64,000 bases of DNA from Actinomycetes bacterium (GCA_021850325.1 JAJZMF010000035.1:38603-102602), one strand, 5' to 3'. Counted from the stretch's first letter, positions 1 to 9,119 are shown. Made by a program: numbers and translations. Notes: generated from the letters alone by a model not told the origin.

Positions 1-474
1 GTCGGCCTCGCTGTTGCGGTGGACGAAGTCCCAGGTGTCGTTGACCCTGGCCGTATGCCACCGAGGGCTCACCGCCGCCAGGTCCAGTAGGGGCCCCCTG
101 GGCAGGACGGCATCTCGGATGCTCGAGGGAGCCCCGCGACCCACGGGCCGTAGGGAGGAGAACGGCCCATGCTCCCCGCCGCCTCGGCCGGTGTAGATCG
201 CCGTGCAGCTCTCAGCCAGCTCGAGCTCGCACTCGGCGTCCGCAGGCACGAGCAGTACATGGGCAGTCGAGGCATCGTCTGCTATGCCCGCGGCCTGGAA
301 CGTGGAGCGCATCGTGGCCACCACCTGGTCAGCGGGGCAGCTTCCCGGGTGCACGACCAAGGTGACGTCGTCACGGCCTGAGATGGCCTGGGCCCATTCC
401 GCCAGCATGGACGGCTCGGCCGCCAGCTCGTCGGCCAGAGCCAGGACAGCAGTGCTACGAGCGTCTGCGAACAC
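1..474 (-). CDS. Unknown protein, N-terminal part (runs off left edge)
   Basis: An open reading frame on the minus strand runs uninterrupted from a GTG at 474 to the window edge, giving 158 codons. The GTG has a good Shine-Dalgarno (AAGGAG, 4 nt spacing), which is why I chose it. The protein begins MFADARSTAVLALADELA and contains ADQVVATMRSTFQAAG and STAHVLLVPADAECELELAE. That alpha/beta pattern resembles the tail of a glycosyltransferase-type Rossmann domain, but no catalytic motif is visible. It follows the GrpB-like gene by about 100 bp in the same direction. Codon use matches its neighbours, so I believe it is coding, but the function is not recognised and the C-terminus lies outside the window. 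Confidence 0.55.
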   Translation of the reverse strand, partial: MFADARSTAVLALADELAAEPSMLAEWAQAISGRDDVTLVVHPGSCPADQVVATMRSTFQAAGIADDASTAHVLLVPADAECELELAESCTAIYTGRGGGEHGPFSSLRPVGRGAPSSIRDAVLPRGPLLDLAAVSPRWHTARVNDTWDFVHRNSEAD

Positions 475-577
475 CCTGCTCCTTCCCGCTGGGCGCGGCG
501 CCCACCCCAGCCCTCCACACGATCGGCGGGCACACAGCCTGGTTGAGCTTGTCGACCGACCGGGAAAGCGTGGACGG

Positions 578-1228
578 TCAGCCTGGTCCGGGCCGCGGCC
601 CCACCGGTGCCTGCCCAGCGGGTGCCGAGCCCACGCTCCACCCCGTCCGAGCAGCCCAGTCCTCCGCCACGACATGGACAAGGTCGACCACCGGGTCCTT
701 GACGTCGGCATAGGTGCCGACGTCGGTAGTGACGGCGGCAAGCGAGCGCTTGAACGCCGCATAGGCGGGGACGGCGCCGGGGTGGGCCCGGAACCAGTCT
801 CGAAAGAGGAGGGCCAGCCTCTCGTTCGGCGAACCCTCGGCCCTCACGTGCAGGTTGACGTCGCCTCGGGGGTCGCCCCTTCTCACCCACAGCCGCTTGG
901 CCCATCTCGACGGGTCATCGACGAGACCCGCCGGCACGTGGTCGTGCTCGTAGGGGGAGCGGGTGAAGCCGAGCGGCCCCAGGGCCCGGTCGAGCCCCGC
1001 CGAGACCTGGGACAGGTCGCGGACGCTCACCTGCAGGTCCAGGACGTCCTTGGCTGCCATGCCGGGCACCGCCGTGCTCCCTATGTGCTCGGCCCGGGAA
1101 GCTGACGGGCGCAGAGCGCGACCGACCTGCTCCAGCAACGCGGCAGCCCGTACCGGCCAATCAGGCTGGTAATCGACGATTATGGGCCGGGCCGCCGGCT
1201 CGGCCTCTACGGTTCGTCTCTCGGTCAC
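578..1228 (-). CDS. GrpB/UPF0157 family nucleotidyltransferase-like protein
   Basis: A 216-residue protein starting at GTG 1228. After an unconserved N-terminus, residues about 17-180 carry the GrpB family pattern: IVDYQPDWPVRAAALLEQVGRAL, then the hallmark AEHIGSTAVPGMAAKDVLDLQV, later EHDHVPAGL, VNLHVRAEGSPNERLALLFRDW and KRSLA. GrpB proteins have a nucleotidyltransferase fold, with IGSTAVPG corresponding to the nucleotide-binding hairpin and the following D..DL acidic residues to metal ligands. Their cellular substrate is generally unknown, and some relatives are fused to dephospho-CoA kinase. The gene follows the thiamine-enzyme gene by 106 bp on the same strand, so it may be the tail of that operon or an independent gene. 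Length is slightly above the usual 170-190 because of extra residues at both ends. Confidence 0.85.
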   Translation of the reverse strand: MTERRTVEAEPAARPIIVDYQPDWPVRAAALLEQVGRALRPSASRAEHIGSTAVPGMAAKDVLDLQVSVRDLSQVSAGLDRALGPLGFTRSPYEHDHVPAGLVDDPSRWAKRLWVRRGDPRGDVNLHVRAEGSPNERLALLFRDWFRAHPGAVPAYAAFKRSLAAVTTDVGTYADVKDPVVDLVHVVAEDWAARTGWSVGSAPAGQAPVGPRPGPG

Positions 1229-1334
1229 ATGACCAGCATGGCCTGGCCACAGCGTCCGCGACGACGCCAGCCGAGCCAGCGGAGGACGGCGGGGGCCCCG
1301 TCCGGCCTCATGGCAACCCTCTGACCGCGTCCGG

Positions 1335-3695
1335 CTACCGAGCTTCCGCAGTGGCCATCAGCGCCGCCGTCACGATCTGGTCGGGCAGGAACCCGAGGCT
1401 CCCATAGACCTCGGGGATGGAGCCGGACTGGCCGAACTCGTCGAAGCCGATCGGCACGGTCACCACCCCGGCGGCCGCACCGACCCACACCAGGGCATGG
1501 CTGGCGGCGTCGTGCACGGTCACGACGGGCGCATGCAACGGGTCACCCATGAGCCTGCCGAAGGCGGTCTGCCCCATCGGGTCAGGCGCTCGGGCCGAAG
1601 CGGCCGCTGCCCGCAGCCCCGCCCGCCACGAGCGGTAGAGGCGGTCGGCGCTCGTGACGTCGACCACGGTCGCTGCGACCCCCTCGTCGGCAAGCAACCC
1701 CGCCGCCTGGACCACCTCGGGCATCACTGCACCGGAGGCGACCAGACGGACGGCCGGGGTGCCTGGGGCCTGGACCAGAGCTTCTGGCGGCTCCACCAAG
1801 CGGTACCCGCCCGCCAGCACCCCCTCCCGCAGGGCCTCCTCGCCCATCCGCTGCAGTGCAGCTTCGAAGGGCGACTGGTCGATCGGGCGCGTGGTCAGCC
1901 TCAGGTACAGCGAGTCGCCCCCTGGGCAGCTGAGCCGGTCGAGACCGTCGCACAGGAGCCAATCGAGCGCGAGGGCGTAGGCCGGTTCGGCAAAGGTCAG
2001 GCCCGGTAGCTCGATCCCTATCGAGGGGGTGACCGAGGACTGGTGCGCCCCGCCCTCGGGGGCAAGAGTCGCACCCGAGGGCGTACCGACGATCACGAAC
2101 CTGCTCGCGTTGTAGGTCCCATAGACGAGCGAGTCGAGCCCTCGGCAGATGAAGGGGTCGTAGACCGTACCTATCGGGAGCAGCACCTCACCGTGGTGCT
2201 CCCATGCCAGCCCCATCTGTGTCAGCAACCCGAACAGGTTCATCTCGGAGATCCCGAGCTCAACGTGCCGGCCACCGGGCGCCTCGCGCCAGTGCAGCTG
2301 TTGACTGTCACCGAACCAGTCCGGCGCCTTCTCGGGACGGTAGACACCGACCTTGTTGATCCAGCCACCCAGGCTCGTCGACACCGAGACGTCCGGCGAG
2401 AGGGTCACCATCCTTGCCGCCACCTCCTCGTGGCGGGCCAGCGAGGTCAGCAGGCGCCCGAACGCCTCCTGCGTAGAGGTGGCCCGGGGTGGCCGCCCAC
2501 CAACCGACACAGGGACGGGCACCCGCGGCCTTGGTGGCACTGGACGGTTGTTGAGCCGTTCCCCGACGGCACGGCACCAACGGCCCGGTCCCGACGCCGG
2601 GTCGAAGCGGTCCCACTCCGTCTCTGCCGTCAGGCCGTTGGCCTCGCGCAGCTCGTCGACCTGCTTGCTGGTCAAGAGCGCCGAGTGGTTGAGCGGCTGG
2701 CCGGCGAGCGGGGTACCCCAGCCCTTCATCGTGTACGCGAACACCACGCTCGGGCGTTCGGTCTCAGCGTCGCATCCCTGCCAGGCCGCTGCCAGGACGT
2801 CCTGGTCGTGGCCGCCCAGGTCCGTCACCAGCTCCCATAGGTCGGCCTCGCCCACACCGCCGATCACCCTGCCCAGGCCGGCGTCCCCTCCCGCCATGAG
2901 GCGGGGGCCGATCTCGCTGCGAGGCCCGGTGACGATGCTCTGGTACTCCTCGTTGCTCATCTCGTCCAGGCGCCCGCGCAGGACGTCACCACCCGGGCCG
3001 GCGAAGAGCGCCTCCAGCTTCCCGCCCCACTTTGCCTCTGCCACATGCCACCCCGAAGCGGTGAACAGTTGCTCCAGCCGGCGTACCTTCAGTTCAGGGA
3101 CCACCCTGTCGAGGCTCTGGCGGTTGAGGTCCACCACCCACCACACGTTCCCGAGCCCCTGCAGGGCCGGGTCGCCGATCGCCTCCCATACGTTGCCTTC
3201 GTCCAGCTCGGCATCACCTATCAGCGCGATGAACCGTCCGGCGGGGCCCAGTTCGAAGTGCGACGCGAGGTAGCGCCGGGCCGCCGCTGCGAACAACGGT
3301 GCCACCGCACCGTGCCCCACGGACCCGGTCGAGAAGTCGGTGACGTCGATGTCCTTGGTCCGGCTCGGGTAGGCCTGTAGGCCGCCGAAGGCCCGCAGCC
3401 TGAGCAACCATGAGCGGTCGATCTCCCCGGTCAGGTACTTGATGGCGTGGAAGACTGGCGCCGCGTGCGGCTTCACCGCCACCTTGTCGTCCCCCTCGAG
3501 CAGGTTGAACCAGAGCGAGGTCATGATCCCCACCATCGACGCACTGGACGCCTGGTGCCCCCCGACCTTTATGCCTCCGGCATCGGCCCTGTCGTGGTTC
3601 GCGGCGTCCACCATCCGCACCGAGAGCCAGTGCACCCGCGCTGCGATCGCCTCGAGCACCGAGCCCGATGGCCCGCCCTCAGCCAAACGGCCCAT
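1335..3695 (-). CDS. AceE/transketolase-like thiamine-diphosphate enzyme (orphan 2-oxoacid dehydrogenase E1)
   Basis: A 786-residue protein with an ATG start preceded by GAGGGAGGGGCC, 12 bp downstream of the aminotransferase stop. The fold order is that of homodimeric pyruvate dehydrogenase E1 (AceE, about 890 residues) or transketolase. An N-terminal ThDP domain has H47 in GGHQAS, HGA at 128-130 and the binding motif GDAELDEGN (160-168) ending at N191. AYTMKGWGTPLAG follows near 320. The pyrimidine domain contains ELGISEMN with the putative catalytic E484, then YGTYNASRFVIVGTPSGA and EGGAHQS (547-553), and the protein ends in a transketolase C-terminal domain. No lipoyl E2 or E3 gene lies nearby, so it may work alone as a 2-oxoacid decarboxylase or carboligase. 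Its place after an aminotransferase and peptide transporter suggests it consumes the oxo-acid formed there; that is inference. Confidence 0.8.
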   Translation of the reverse strand: MGRLAEGGPSGSVLEAIAARVHWLSVRMVDAANHDRADAGGIKVGGHQASSASMVGIMTSLWFNLLEGDDKVAVKPHAAPVFHAIKYLTGEIDRSWLLRLRAFGGLQAYPSRTKDIDVTDFSTGSVGHGAVAPLFAAAARRYLASHFELGPAGRFIALIGDAELDEGNVWEAIGDPALQGLGNVWWVVDLNRQSLDRVVPELKVRRLEQLFTASGWHVAEAKWGGKLEALFAGPGGDVLRGRLDEMSNEEYQSIVTGPRSEIGPRLMAGGDAGLGRVIGGVGEADLWELVTDLGGHDQDVLAAAWQGCDAETERPSVVFAYTMKGWGTPLAGQPLNHSALLTSKQVDELREANGLTAETEWDRFDPASGPGRWCRAVGERLNNRPVPPRPRVPVPVSVGGRPPRATSTQEAFGRLLTSLARHEEVAARMVTLSPDVSVSTSLGGWINKVGVYRPEKAPDWFGDSQQLHWREAPGGRHVELGISEMNLFGLLTQMGLAWEHHGEVLLPIGTVYDPFICRGLDSLVYGTYNASRFVIVGTPSGATLAPEGGAHQSSVTPSIGIELPGLTFAEPAYALALDWLLCDGLDRLSCPGGDSLYLRLTTRPIDQSPFEAALQRMGEEALREGVLAGGYRLVEPPEALVQAPGTPAVRLVASGAVMPEVVQAAGLLADEGVAATVVDVTSADRLYRSWRAGLRAAAASARAPDPMGQTAFGRLMGDPLHAPVVTVHDAASHALVWVGAAAGVVTVPIGFDEFGQSGSIPEVYGSLGFLPDQIVTAALMATAEAR

Positions 3696-3707
3696 GGCCC
3701 CTCCCTC

Positions 3708-4877
3708 TCAGGCGGCCAGCGCGTTCCGCACCGCCACCCCCAGCCTTTCGTAGTCGGCCGGCTGGTTGTACACATGGGCAGAAAGCCGCAGCGCCCCGCC
3801 CAGCCAGGGGGTCACCACCGTCTCGACCCCCATCCCCGCAAGCCGTGCTTGCAGCGCCTCAGCGTCCTCCTGTGAGCCTATGCCGCTGTCGGGGGGCAGG
3901 GGCACGAGGGCCATGCTGAGACCAGGGTCGTGACGGAGCCCCTGCTCGCCCGTCCCGAGGATCTCGGCGACGGTGCGCTGCCCTGCGCCGACAAGCGCCT
4001 CGTTGTGCGAACGGGCCCGCTCCCAGCCGAGCGCACCCAGGAGCCGGATGGCGACAGGCGCAGCCAGCCACGACGACAGGTCGTTGGTGCCCACCCGCTC
4101 GAGGGAGGACGGGAACCCGTAAGGCTCGTTCCAGGACACCACGGGGGACTTGACCTGGGACTGCCACTCGGGTGCCACCCACAGCACGCCCGTGCCGGGC
4201 GGCGCGCACACCCATTTGTGGAGGTTGCCCGTCCAGAAGTCGGCACCGAGCGCAGGCACGTCCACCGCCAACATGCCGGGCGCATGGGCACCGTCGACGA
4301 GGACGGCGGCACCGGCCCTGTGCGCCACCGCAGTGACCTCTTCGACGGGGAACCTGCGCGCCGTCGCCGAGGTCACCTGGTCGATGACGACGAGGCCCGT
4401 GCGCCCGGAACAACCGCTGGCGAAGATGTCGACCACCTCGCTGTCCGACGCGCCGAAGGGGACCTTGACGACGACGCGCGCTGCGCCGGTGCGGGCGCAC
4501 AGGCGGTCGAGCGCATAAGACACCGCTCCGTAGATGTGATCGGACGAGACCACCTCCTGTCCGGGCTCCAGGTGCAGGGAGTGGGCTACCACCGACACCC
4601 CGGCGCTGACATTGGTCACGAAGGCCATGTCGCCGGCGTCGGCGTTGAGGAAGGCCGCCACTGCAGCATGGGCTTCGACCACCAGGCCGGGCAGTTCCCG
4701 TGAGAACCACAGGGCGGGCCTCGCCACCATACGCGACCGGAACTCGTCCTGTGCCTCGAGCACCGCTTTCGGTACCGCGCCGAACGACCCGTGGTTGCAG
4801 TGCAGGACAGCGTCGTCCAACGGCCACAGGCGCCGCACCTGCTCCCAGTCCTCTCCCCACAACGGGTTGGCGCCCAT
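3708..4877 (-). CDS. Class V PLP-dependent aminotransferase (isopenicillin N epimerase-like)
   Basis: A 389-residue fold-type I PLP enzyme. I place the start at ATG 4877, which has AAGGAGG 10 nt upstream; an in-frame GTG at 4907 would add ten residues and lacks such a site. The N-terminus has LHCNHGSFGAVP, typical of CefD/isopenicillin N epimerase-like proteins. The PLP site is complete: VLVDGAHAPG supplies the aspartate that pairs with the pyridine nitrogen, and TGNLHKWVCAPPGTG supplies the Schiff-base lysine (about K221). RVGTNDLSSWLA follows in the expected place. Family members are epimerases, desulfurases or lyases acting on amino acids, so the true reaction is not fixed by sequence. It is translated just ahead of the AceE-like enzyme (12 bp gap) and after the oligopeptide ABC genes, so an imported amino acid or peptide derivative is a plausible substrate. 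Confidence 0.85.
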   Translation of the reverse strand: MGANPLWGEDWEQVRRLWPLDDAVLHCNHGSFGAVPKAVLEAQDEFRSRMVARPALWFSRELPGLVVEAHAAVAAFLNADAGDMAFVTNVSAGVSVVAHSLHLEPGQEVVSSDHIYGAVSYALDRLCARTGAARVVVKVPFGASDSEVVDIFASGCSGRTGLVVIDQVTSATARRFPVEEVTAVAHRAGAAVLVDGAHAPGMLAVDVPALGADFWTGNLHKWVCAPPGTGVLWVAPEWQSQVKSPVVSWNEPYGFPSSLERVGTNDLSSWLAAPVAIRLLGALGWERARSHNEALVGAGQRTVAEILGTGEQGLRHDPGLSMALVPLPPDSGIGSQEDAEALQARLAGMGVETVVTPWLGGALRLSAHVYNQPADYERLGVAVRNALAA

Positions 4878-4971
4878 GGGCCCACTTCCTCCTTGTCCTT
4901 GTTCCACCGTCGACCTCTCGTTCCCTCGTCACCCGGCCTGCCCCAGGGCGCTCCTCAGCCGGCCGGTGCCG

Positions 4972-6045
4972 TCACCCGTCGGTAGCCAGCCGACCGAACG
5001 GCCGGGCCGTCGCCGCCGCCTCAGCGAAGTGGCATGCCACCTCGTGCCCTTGGCCGACCGGCTCCAGGGACGGCTCCTCGGCACGGCACCGCTCCTGCGC
5101 AAGTGGGCAGCGGGTGTGAAAACGGCAACCGGGTGGCGGGCTCAACGAACTGGGCACCTCCCCCGAGACCACGGCCCCGTCGCGTCCCGTCCTGACCGCC
5201 GGGTCCGGCACGGGGACGGCAGAGAAGAGCGCCTGGGTGTACGGGTGGTGCGGCCGAGCGTAAAGGGCGTCACGCTCTGCGATCTCGACGATCTTCCCGA
5301 GGTACATCACCGCCACCCGGTCGCTCATCTCACCGACTACCGCAAGGTCGTGGGCGATGAAGAGGTAGGCCAGGCCGAGACGCTCCTGGAGGTCCACGAG
5401 CAGCTGCAGTATCTGCGCCTGGACCGAGACATCGAGGGACGACACGGGCTCGTCCAGTACGAGCAGCGCCGGCTCGGCCGCAATGGCACGGGCGATTCCC
5501 ACCCGCTGGCACTGCCCGCCGCTGAACTCGTGCGGGAAGCGGGAGGCCGCGTCCGCCGGCAGGCCCACGAGGCCGAGCAGTTCCTCGACACGCTCGCGCC
5601 GACGGGCCTTCGGCACGAGGTCGTGGACCCGCAGTGGCTCGCTGATCAGCTGGCCGACCGTGTGCCGTGGGTTCAGTGCGCCGATCGGGTCCTGGAACAC
5701 GATCTGCATACGCGACCGCAGAGCCGTCAGCTCGCCAGGGGTGAGCTCCGACAGGTCGCGGCCTTCGAAGCGGACCCGGCCCGATGTCGGGCGTTCGAGG
5801 TACAGCACCGTGCGCCCGGTGGTCGACTTGCCGCACCCGCTCTCGCCCACCAGCCCCAGGGTCTCGCGCGGGGCGAGGTCGAAGCTCACCCCGTCCACCG
5901 CATGCACCGTCTCGTGCTTGCGGAAGACTTTCCCGGCACCGGTGATGCGGTAGTGCACGACCAGGCCGTCCACCTCCAGCAGGGCCTCCTGCCGCTCACC
6001 CACGACCTGCGAGGCACCTGGGCCGAGGGCCGCCGAGGGGCTCAT
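4972..6045 (-). CDS. oppF: Oligopeptide/dipeptide ABC transporter, ATP-binding protein (OppF/DppF type)
   Basis: A 357-residue ABC ATPase starting at ATG 6045, where the start overlaps the upstream OppD-type stop by 4 bp (ATGA). It has Walker A GESGCGKST, Q-loop MQIVFQDPIGALNPRHTV, signature FSGGQCQRVGIARAI, Walker B LLVLDEPVSSLD and the switch histidine in FIAHDL. The C-terminal extension has the oligopeptide-type HTRCPLAQERCRAEEP cysteine pattern, which in this family binds a regulatory iron-sulfur cluster or disulfide. Together with the OppD homologue it forms the heterodimeric motor on the cytoplasmic face. Five transporter genes lie in order A-B-C-D-F, all on the minus strand. Confidence 0.93.
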   Translation of the reverse strand: MSPSAALGPGASQVVGERQEALLEVDGLVVHYRITGAGKVFRKHETVHAVDGVSFDLAPRETLGLVGESGCGKSTTGRTVLYLERPTSGRVRFEGRDLSELTPGELTALRSRMQIVFQDPIGALNPRHTVGQLISEPLRVHDLVPKARRRERVEELLGLVGLPADAASRFPHEFSGGQCQRVGIARAIAAEPALLVLDEPVSSLDVSVQAQILQLLVDLQERLGLAYLFIAHDLAVVGEMSDRVAVMYLGKIVEIAERDALYARPHHPYTQALFSAVPVPDPAVRTGRDGAVVSGEVPSSLSPPPGCRFHTRCPLAQERCRAEEPSLEPVGQGHEVACHFAEAAATARPFGRLATDG

Positions 6046-7103
6046 ACCGACGCCGCCTCCGCCCTCGCGGCGGCGTCGGTGACCGGGTTCCAGCAGGCGA
6101 GGGCGTGCCCGGGGGCGATGTCGGCCAAGGCCGGCGTCTCCCGCCTGCACTGCTCGCTCACGCGGTCGCAGCGGGGCGCGAACGGGCAACCGTCCCTCAG
6201 CTCCGTCACCTGGGGAGGCAGCCCGGGGATGGTCGCGAAGACCCGCGCCTTGTGCATCGCCACCCGCGGCACGCAGCGCAGCAGGCCCACCGTGTACGGG
6301 TGCGAAGGGGACCGGAAGAGCTCCACAACAGGAGCGGTCTCCATGACACGCCCCGCGTACATCACGACCACCCGGTCACAGTGCGCAGCCACTATGCCGA
6401 GGTTGTGCGTGATGAGCACGGCGCCCAGGTTGGCGCCCGCCACCAGCTCGTCGAAGAGCTGGAGGATCTGGGCCTGGATCGTTACGTCCAGGGCCGTGGT
6501 CGGCTCGTCGGCGATCAGGACTCGGGGCCTGCACGCTATCGCCAGAGCAATGATGACCCGCTGGCGTTGACCGCCGCTGAGCCGGTGCGCGTACTCGTGG
6601 AGCCGCTGCGCTGGGTCCGGGATGCCCACCGACCCCAGCAGTTCGACGGCCCGCACCCGGGCCTCGCTCCTGCTCAGGCCGAGATGGCGGGACAGCACCT
6701 CCCTGAAGTGCGCCTCGATCGTTATCACCGGGTTGAGGGAGGACAGCGGGTTCTGGGGGACCATCCCGATCTTGCTCCCCCGCACCGACCTGATGGCGGC
6801 ATCGGGGATGCCGAGCAGGTCCCTGCCCTCGAAGAGCACCTGGCCCCCCGTGACCTTCCCCGGGAAGGGCACCATTCGCATGATCGACTGTGCCGACACG
6901 CTCTTGCCCGAACCGCTCTCGCCCACGATCCCGAGCCGCTCGCCCGCGTGCACCTCAAAGGTGAGGCCCTGTACGGCGTACACGGTCCTGCGCTCCAATG
7001 GGAACGCGACCCGCAGCCCTCTCACTTCCAGGAGCGGTGCCGCCCCGGCCCCGGTGCCCTCCGGCCCGACCCGGGCCCCCGCCAGATCGTCTGTCACGAC
7101 CAC
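6042..7103 (-). CDS. oppD: Oligopeptide/dipeptide ABC transporter, ATP-binding protein (OppD/DppD type)
   Basis: A 353-residue ABC ATPase. The GTG start at 7103 abuts the TAG stop of the OppC-type permease with no gap, indicating coupled translation. Visible motifs are Walker A GESGSGKSV, Q-loop MVPQNPLSSLNPVITI, signature LSGGQRQRVIIALAI, Walker B VLIADEPTTALD, switch histidine in LITHNLG, and the OppD C-terminal region GCPFAPRCDRVSEQCRRETP. The two ATPases of this locus share the usual D/F pair differences (GSGKSV against GCGKST). It supplies half of the ATP hydrolysis for the importer. Confidence 0.93.
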   Translation of the reverse strand: MVVTDDLAGARVGPEGTGAGAAPLLEVRGLRVAFPLERRTVYAVQGLTFEVHAGERLGIVGESGSGKSVSAQSIMRMVPFPGKVTGGQVLFEGRDLLGIPDAAIRSVRGSKIGMVPQNPLSSLNPVITIEAHFREVLSRHLGLSRSEARVRAVELLGSVGIPDPAQRLHEYAHRLSGGQRQRVIIALAIACRPRVLIADEPTTALDVTIQAQILQLFDELVAGANLGAVLITHNLGIVAAHCDRVVVMYAGRVMETAPVVELFRSPSHPYTVGLLRCVPRVAMHKARVFATIPGLPPQVTELRDGCPFAPRCDRVSEQCRRETPALADIAPGHALACWNPVTDAAARAEAASV

Positions 7104-7985
7104 CTACTTGGAAGTCGGGTCGAGCGCGTCACGTAGGCCGTCACCCACGAAACTGAAGGACAGGCACGCCAGGGCGATGGCCACCACCGGCACGAACACC
7201 AGCAGCGGGTCGGTCGCAAGGTAGGTCTCGGCGTCGTTGATCATCTTCCCCCAGTCCGGCGTCGGGTCCTGGATACCGAGGCCCAGGAAGCTGAACCCGG
7301 CCGCCGTGAAGATCGTGTACGGGATCTGCTGGACAAAGTAGACGATCACGGGCCCGGCGGCGTTGGGCAGGATGTGCACGAGGATGATCCGCCAGGTCGG
7401 CACTCCCCCGGCGCGCGCCGCCTGCACGAAGTCACGGTCGCGCAGCGCCAGGTACTGGGCCCGGGCGAGGCGGGCGAAGCCGACCCAGAGGGTTATCCCG
7501 ATGAAGAGGGCGAGCTTCCACACGCTCACACCGAACACGGTGATGAACAGCAAGGCGGCGAGGATGGTGGGCACCATCGTGAACAGCTCGATGAGCCGGA
7601 GCACCACCCAGTCGAGGGCACCACCGAACCAGCCCCCGAGGATCCCGAGCGGCAACCCGATGAGCGCCCCCACGAGCGGCGCACCGATGGCGACGCTCAT
7701 CGACGTCTGGTCGCCCCAGATCAACCTGGTCAGGGTGTCCCGGCCGATCTCGTCCGTGCCGAGCCAGTGGTGCCACGTCGGCCGCGCCAGGACATGGGTG
7801 AGGTCGATCGTCGCCTCCCGGTATGGTGCGACCCACGGCGCCACCACCGCGACGACCAGGATGACGAGCGCCACGGCGCCGGCCACGACAGAGAGGCGGT
7901 TGCGCCGGTACCTGTACCAGGCTGCATGCCAGAAGCTCGTGCTGGCCCGCTTCGCGGGCTCCAGTTGCACCTGCACGGTGGTCAT
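7104..7985 (-). CDS. oppC: Oligopeptide/dipeptide ABC transporter permease (OppC/DppC type)
   Basis: A 293-residue inner-membrane permease starting at ATG 7985, which overlaps the upstream permease stop as ATGA. An N-terminal cytoplasmic stretch leads into the first membrane segment (LSVVAGAVALVILVVAVVAP), followed by a periplasmic loop with HWLGTDEIGRDTLTRLIWG, the OppC/DppC N-terminal hallmark. Five further hydrophobic segments make up the BPD_transp_1 domain. The cytoplasmic EAA loop is QAARAGGVPTWRIILVHILPN, which contacts the ATPases. Length and topology are normal for the family. Its partner is the OppB-type permease encoded immediately upstream. Confidence 0.93.
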   Translation of the reverse strand: MTTVQVQLEPAKRASTSFWHAAWYRYRRNRLSVVAGAVALVILVVAVVAPWVAPYREATIDLTHVLARPTWHHWLGTDEIGRDTLTRLIWGDQTSMSVAIGAPLVGALIGLPLGILGGWFGGALDWVVLRLIELFTMVPTILAALLFITVFGVSVWKLALFIGITLWVGFARLARAQYLALRDRDFVQAARAGGVPTWRIILVHILPNAAGPVIVYFVQQIPYTIFTAAGFSFLGLGIQDPTPDWGKMINDAETYLATDPLLVFVPVVAIALACLSFSFVGDGLRDALDPTSK

Positions 7986-8917
7986 CGCGACAACCCTTCC
8001 AGCCGCACCCGTGGGTCCACGATCGCGTACGCCAGGTCGGAGATGATGTAGCACGCGCCCCAGAGGGCGGCCACGATCAGCACCAGGGCCATGATCAGGG
8101 GATAGTCCCGGTGCAGGCTCGCGTTCGTGAAGTAGCTGCCCAGGCCGGGTAAGCCGAAAGTGGCCTCGATGAAGATCGAACCGGTCAGGATGTTGGGGAT
8201 GTTGGGCCCCATGATCGTGATCAGCGGGATCAGCGACGTGCGAAGGACGTAGTTGAAGAGGATGCGCCTCCCGGACAGGCCACGGGCACGGCCCATCCGT
8301 ACGTAGTCGGCGTAGGTGACCTCCAGGGTGCTGGCACGCGTGTAGCGCTCCATGAGCGCCAACGGGTAGAGCGAGAAGGCGATCACTGGCAGCACAACGT
8401 CCGCCGGGCTGCCCCACCCGCCGACGGGCAACCAACCGAGCTTCACTGCGAAGACTTCGATCAGGAGGAACCCGATCACATAGTTCGGAAGCGCTATCCC
8501 GGCCGTCGAGACCACGGCTGTGATCAGCGAGTCGACCCAGGTGTTGTGCCTGATCGCAGCCACCACACCCAGTAGCAGCCCCAGGCTGTAGGACACGGCT
8601 ATCGTCAGCCCCCCGATGATGAGCGTGATCGGCCAGGCGGTGGCTATGAGGTGGTTCACCGTCATGGTCGGCTCTTCGAAGGGGATGCCCAGGTAGCCGT
8701 GCATGAGCTGCCATATCCAGTTCAGGTACTGGCGCCACACCGGTTCGGTGAGCCCGTACTTCGCCATGATGTTGTGCATGGCCACCTTGGTGAGGTCACC
8801 CTGGCTGAACGCGAACGGCCCGCCGGGGACCGAGTGCATCATGGCGAAGATCCCGACCGTCGCCAGGAGGAGCACAAAAAGCAGCGACAGGACCCGCTGC
8901 AAGAGGTAACTGAGCAC
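7982..8917 (-). CDS. oppB: Oligopeptide/dipeptide ABC transporter permease (OppB/DppB type)
   Basis: A 311-residue permease. The start is placed at GTG 8917 (MLSYLLQRVLSLLFVL), which has GGAAGG 9 nt upstream and begins just before the first membrane helix as in other OppB proteins. A longer frame upstream has no membrane-protein character. Hallmarks are MHSVPGGPF after TM1, the YGL.EPVW..Y..W region, and the EAA-like loop YVRMGRARGLSGRRILFNYVLRTSLIPLI. Six transmembrane segments are visible. It forms the channel with OppC. A 200 bp spacer containing a strong 12 bp hairpin separates it from the upstream binding-protein gene. Confidence 0.93.
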   Translation of the reverse strand: MLSYLLQRVLSLLFVLLLATVGIFAMMHSVPGGPFAFSQGDLTKVAMHNIMAKYGLTEPVWRQYLNWIWQLMHGYLGIPFEEPTMTVNHLIATAWPITLIIGGLTIAVSYSLGLLLGVVAAIRHNTWVDSLITAVVSTAGIALPNYVIGFLLIEVFAVKLGWLPVGGWGSPADVVLPVIAFSLYPLALMERYTRASTLEVTYADYVRMGRARGLSGRRILFNYVLRTSLIPLITIMGPNIPNILTGSIFIEATFGLPGLGSYFTNASLHRDYPLIMALVLIVAALWGACYIISDLAYAIVDPRVRLEGLSR

Positions 8918-8987
8918 TACGTCAGCCCTTCCGTCCGAGGGCCCCTGGTCCGGGCCACAGCCCTGCAGGCGCAGCGCAAGCACGGTC

Positions 8988-9022
8988 CCGTCCCGAGCCA
9001 CCGGCTCCGAGGCTCGGGACGG
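8988..9022 (-). other. Strong intercistronic hairpin (12 bp stem)
   Basis: The arms 8988-8999 and 9011-9022 are perfect reverse complements (CCGTCCCGAGCC and GGCTCGGGACGG) with an 11-nt loop. The element lies between the solute-binding-protein stop (9120) and the first permease start (8917), with no T-run after it. In binding-protein ABC operons such hairpins commonly protect the abundant binding-protein mRNA and reduce read-through into the permease genes. That role is inferred from position. Confidence 0.6.
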
Positions 9023-9119
9023 CAACCCGCCGGCACACGCAGGGCTGGGCCACGGAGGGCGGGGCTGGCCGTCCCCGGCTGTCTGCCAGGGGCTGCCCGC
9101 CCCACCCAGGCTCCCATCC

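Noticed and set aside
203..1105. Long plus-strand open frame opposite the GrpB-like gene
   Set aside because: High-GC shadow: low-complexity Arg/Pro/Ala sequence, while the minus strand shows clear GrpB motifs.
4612..6570. 652-codon plus-strand open frame
   Set aside because: It lies opposite the OppD/OppF and aminotransferase genes, whose Walker and PLP motifs prove the minus strand to be coding.
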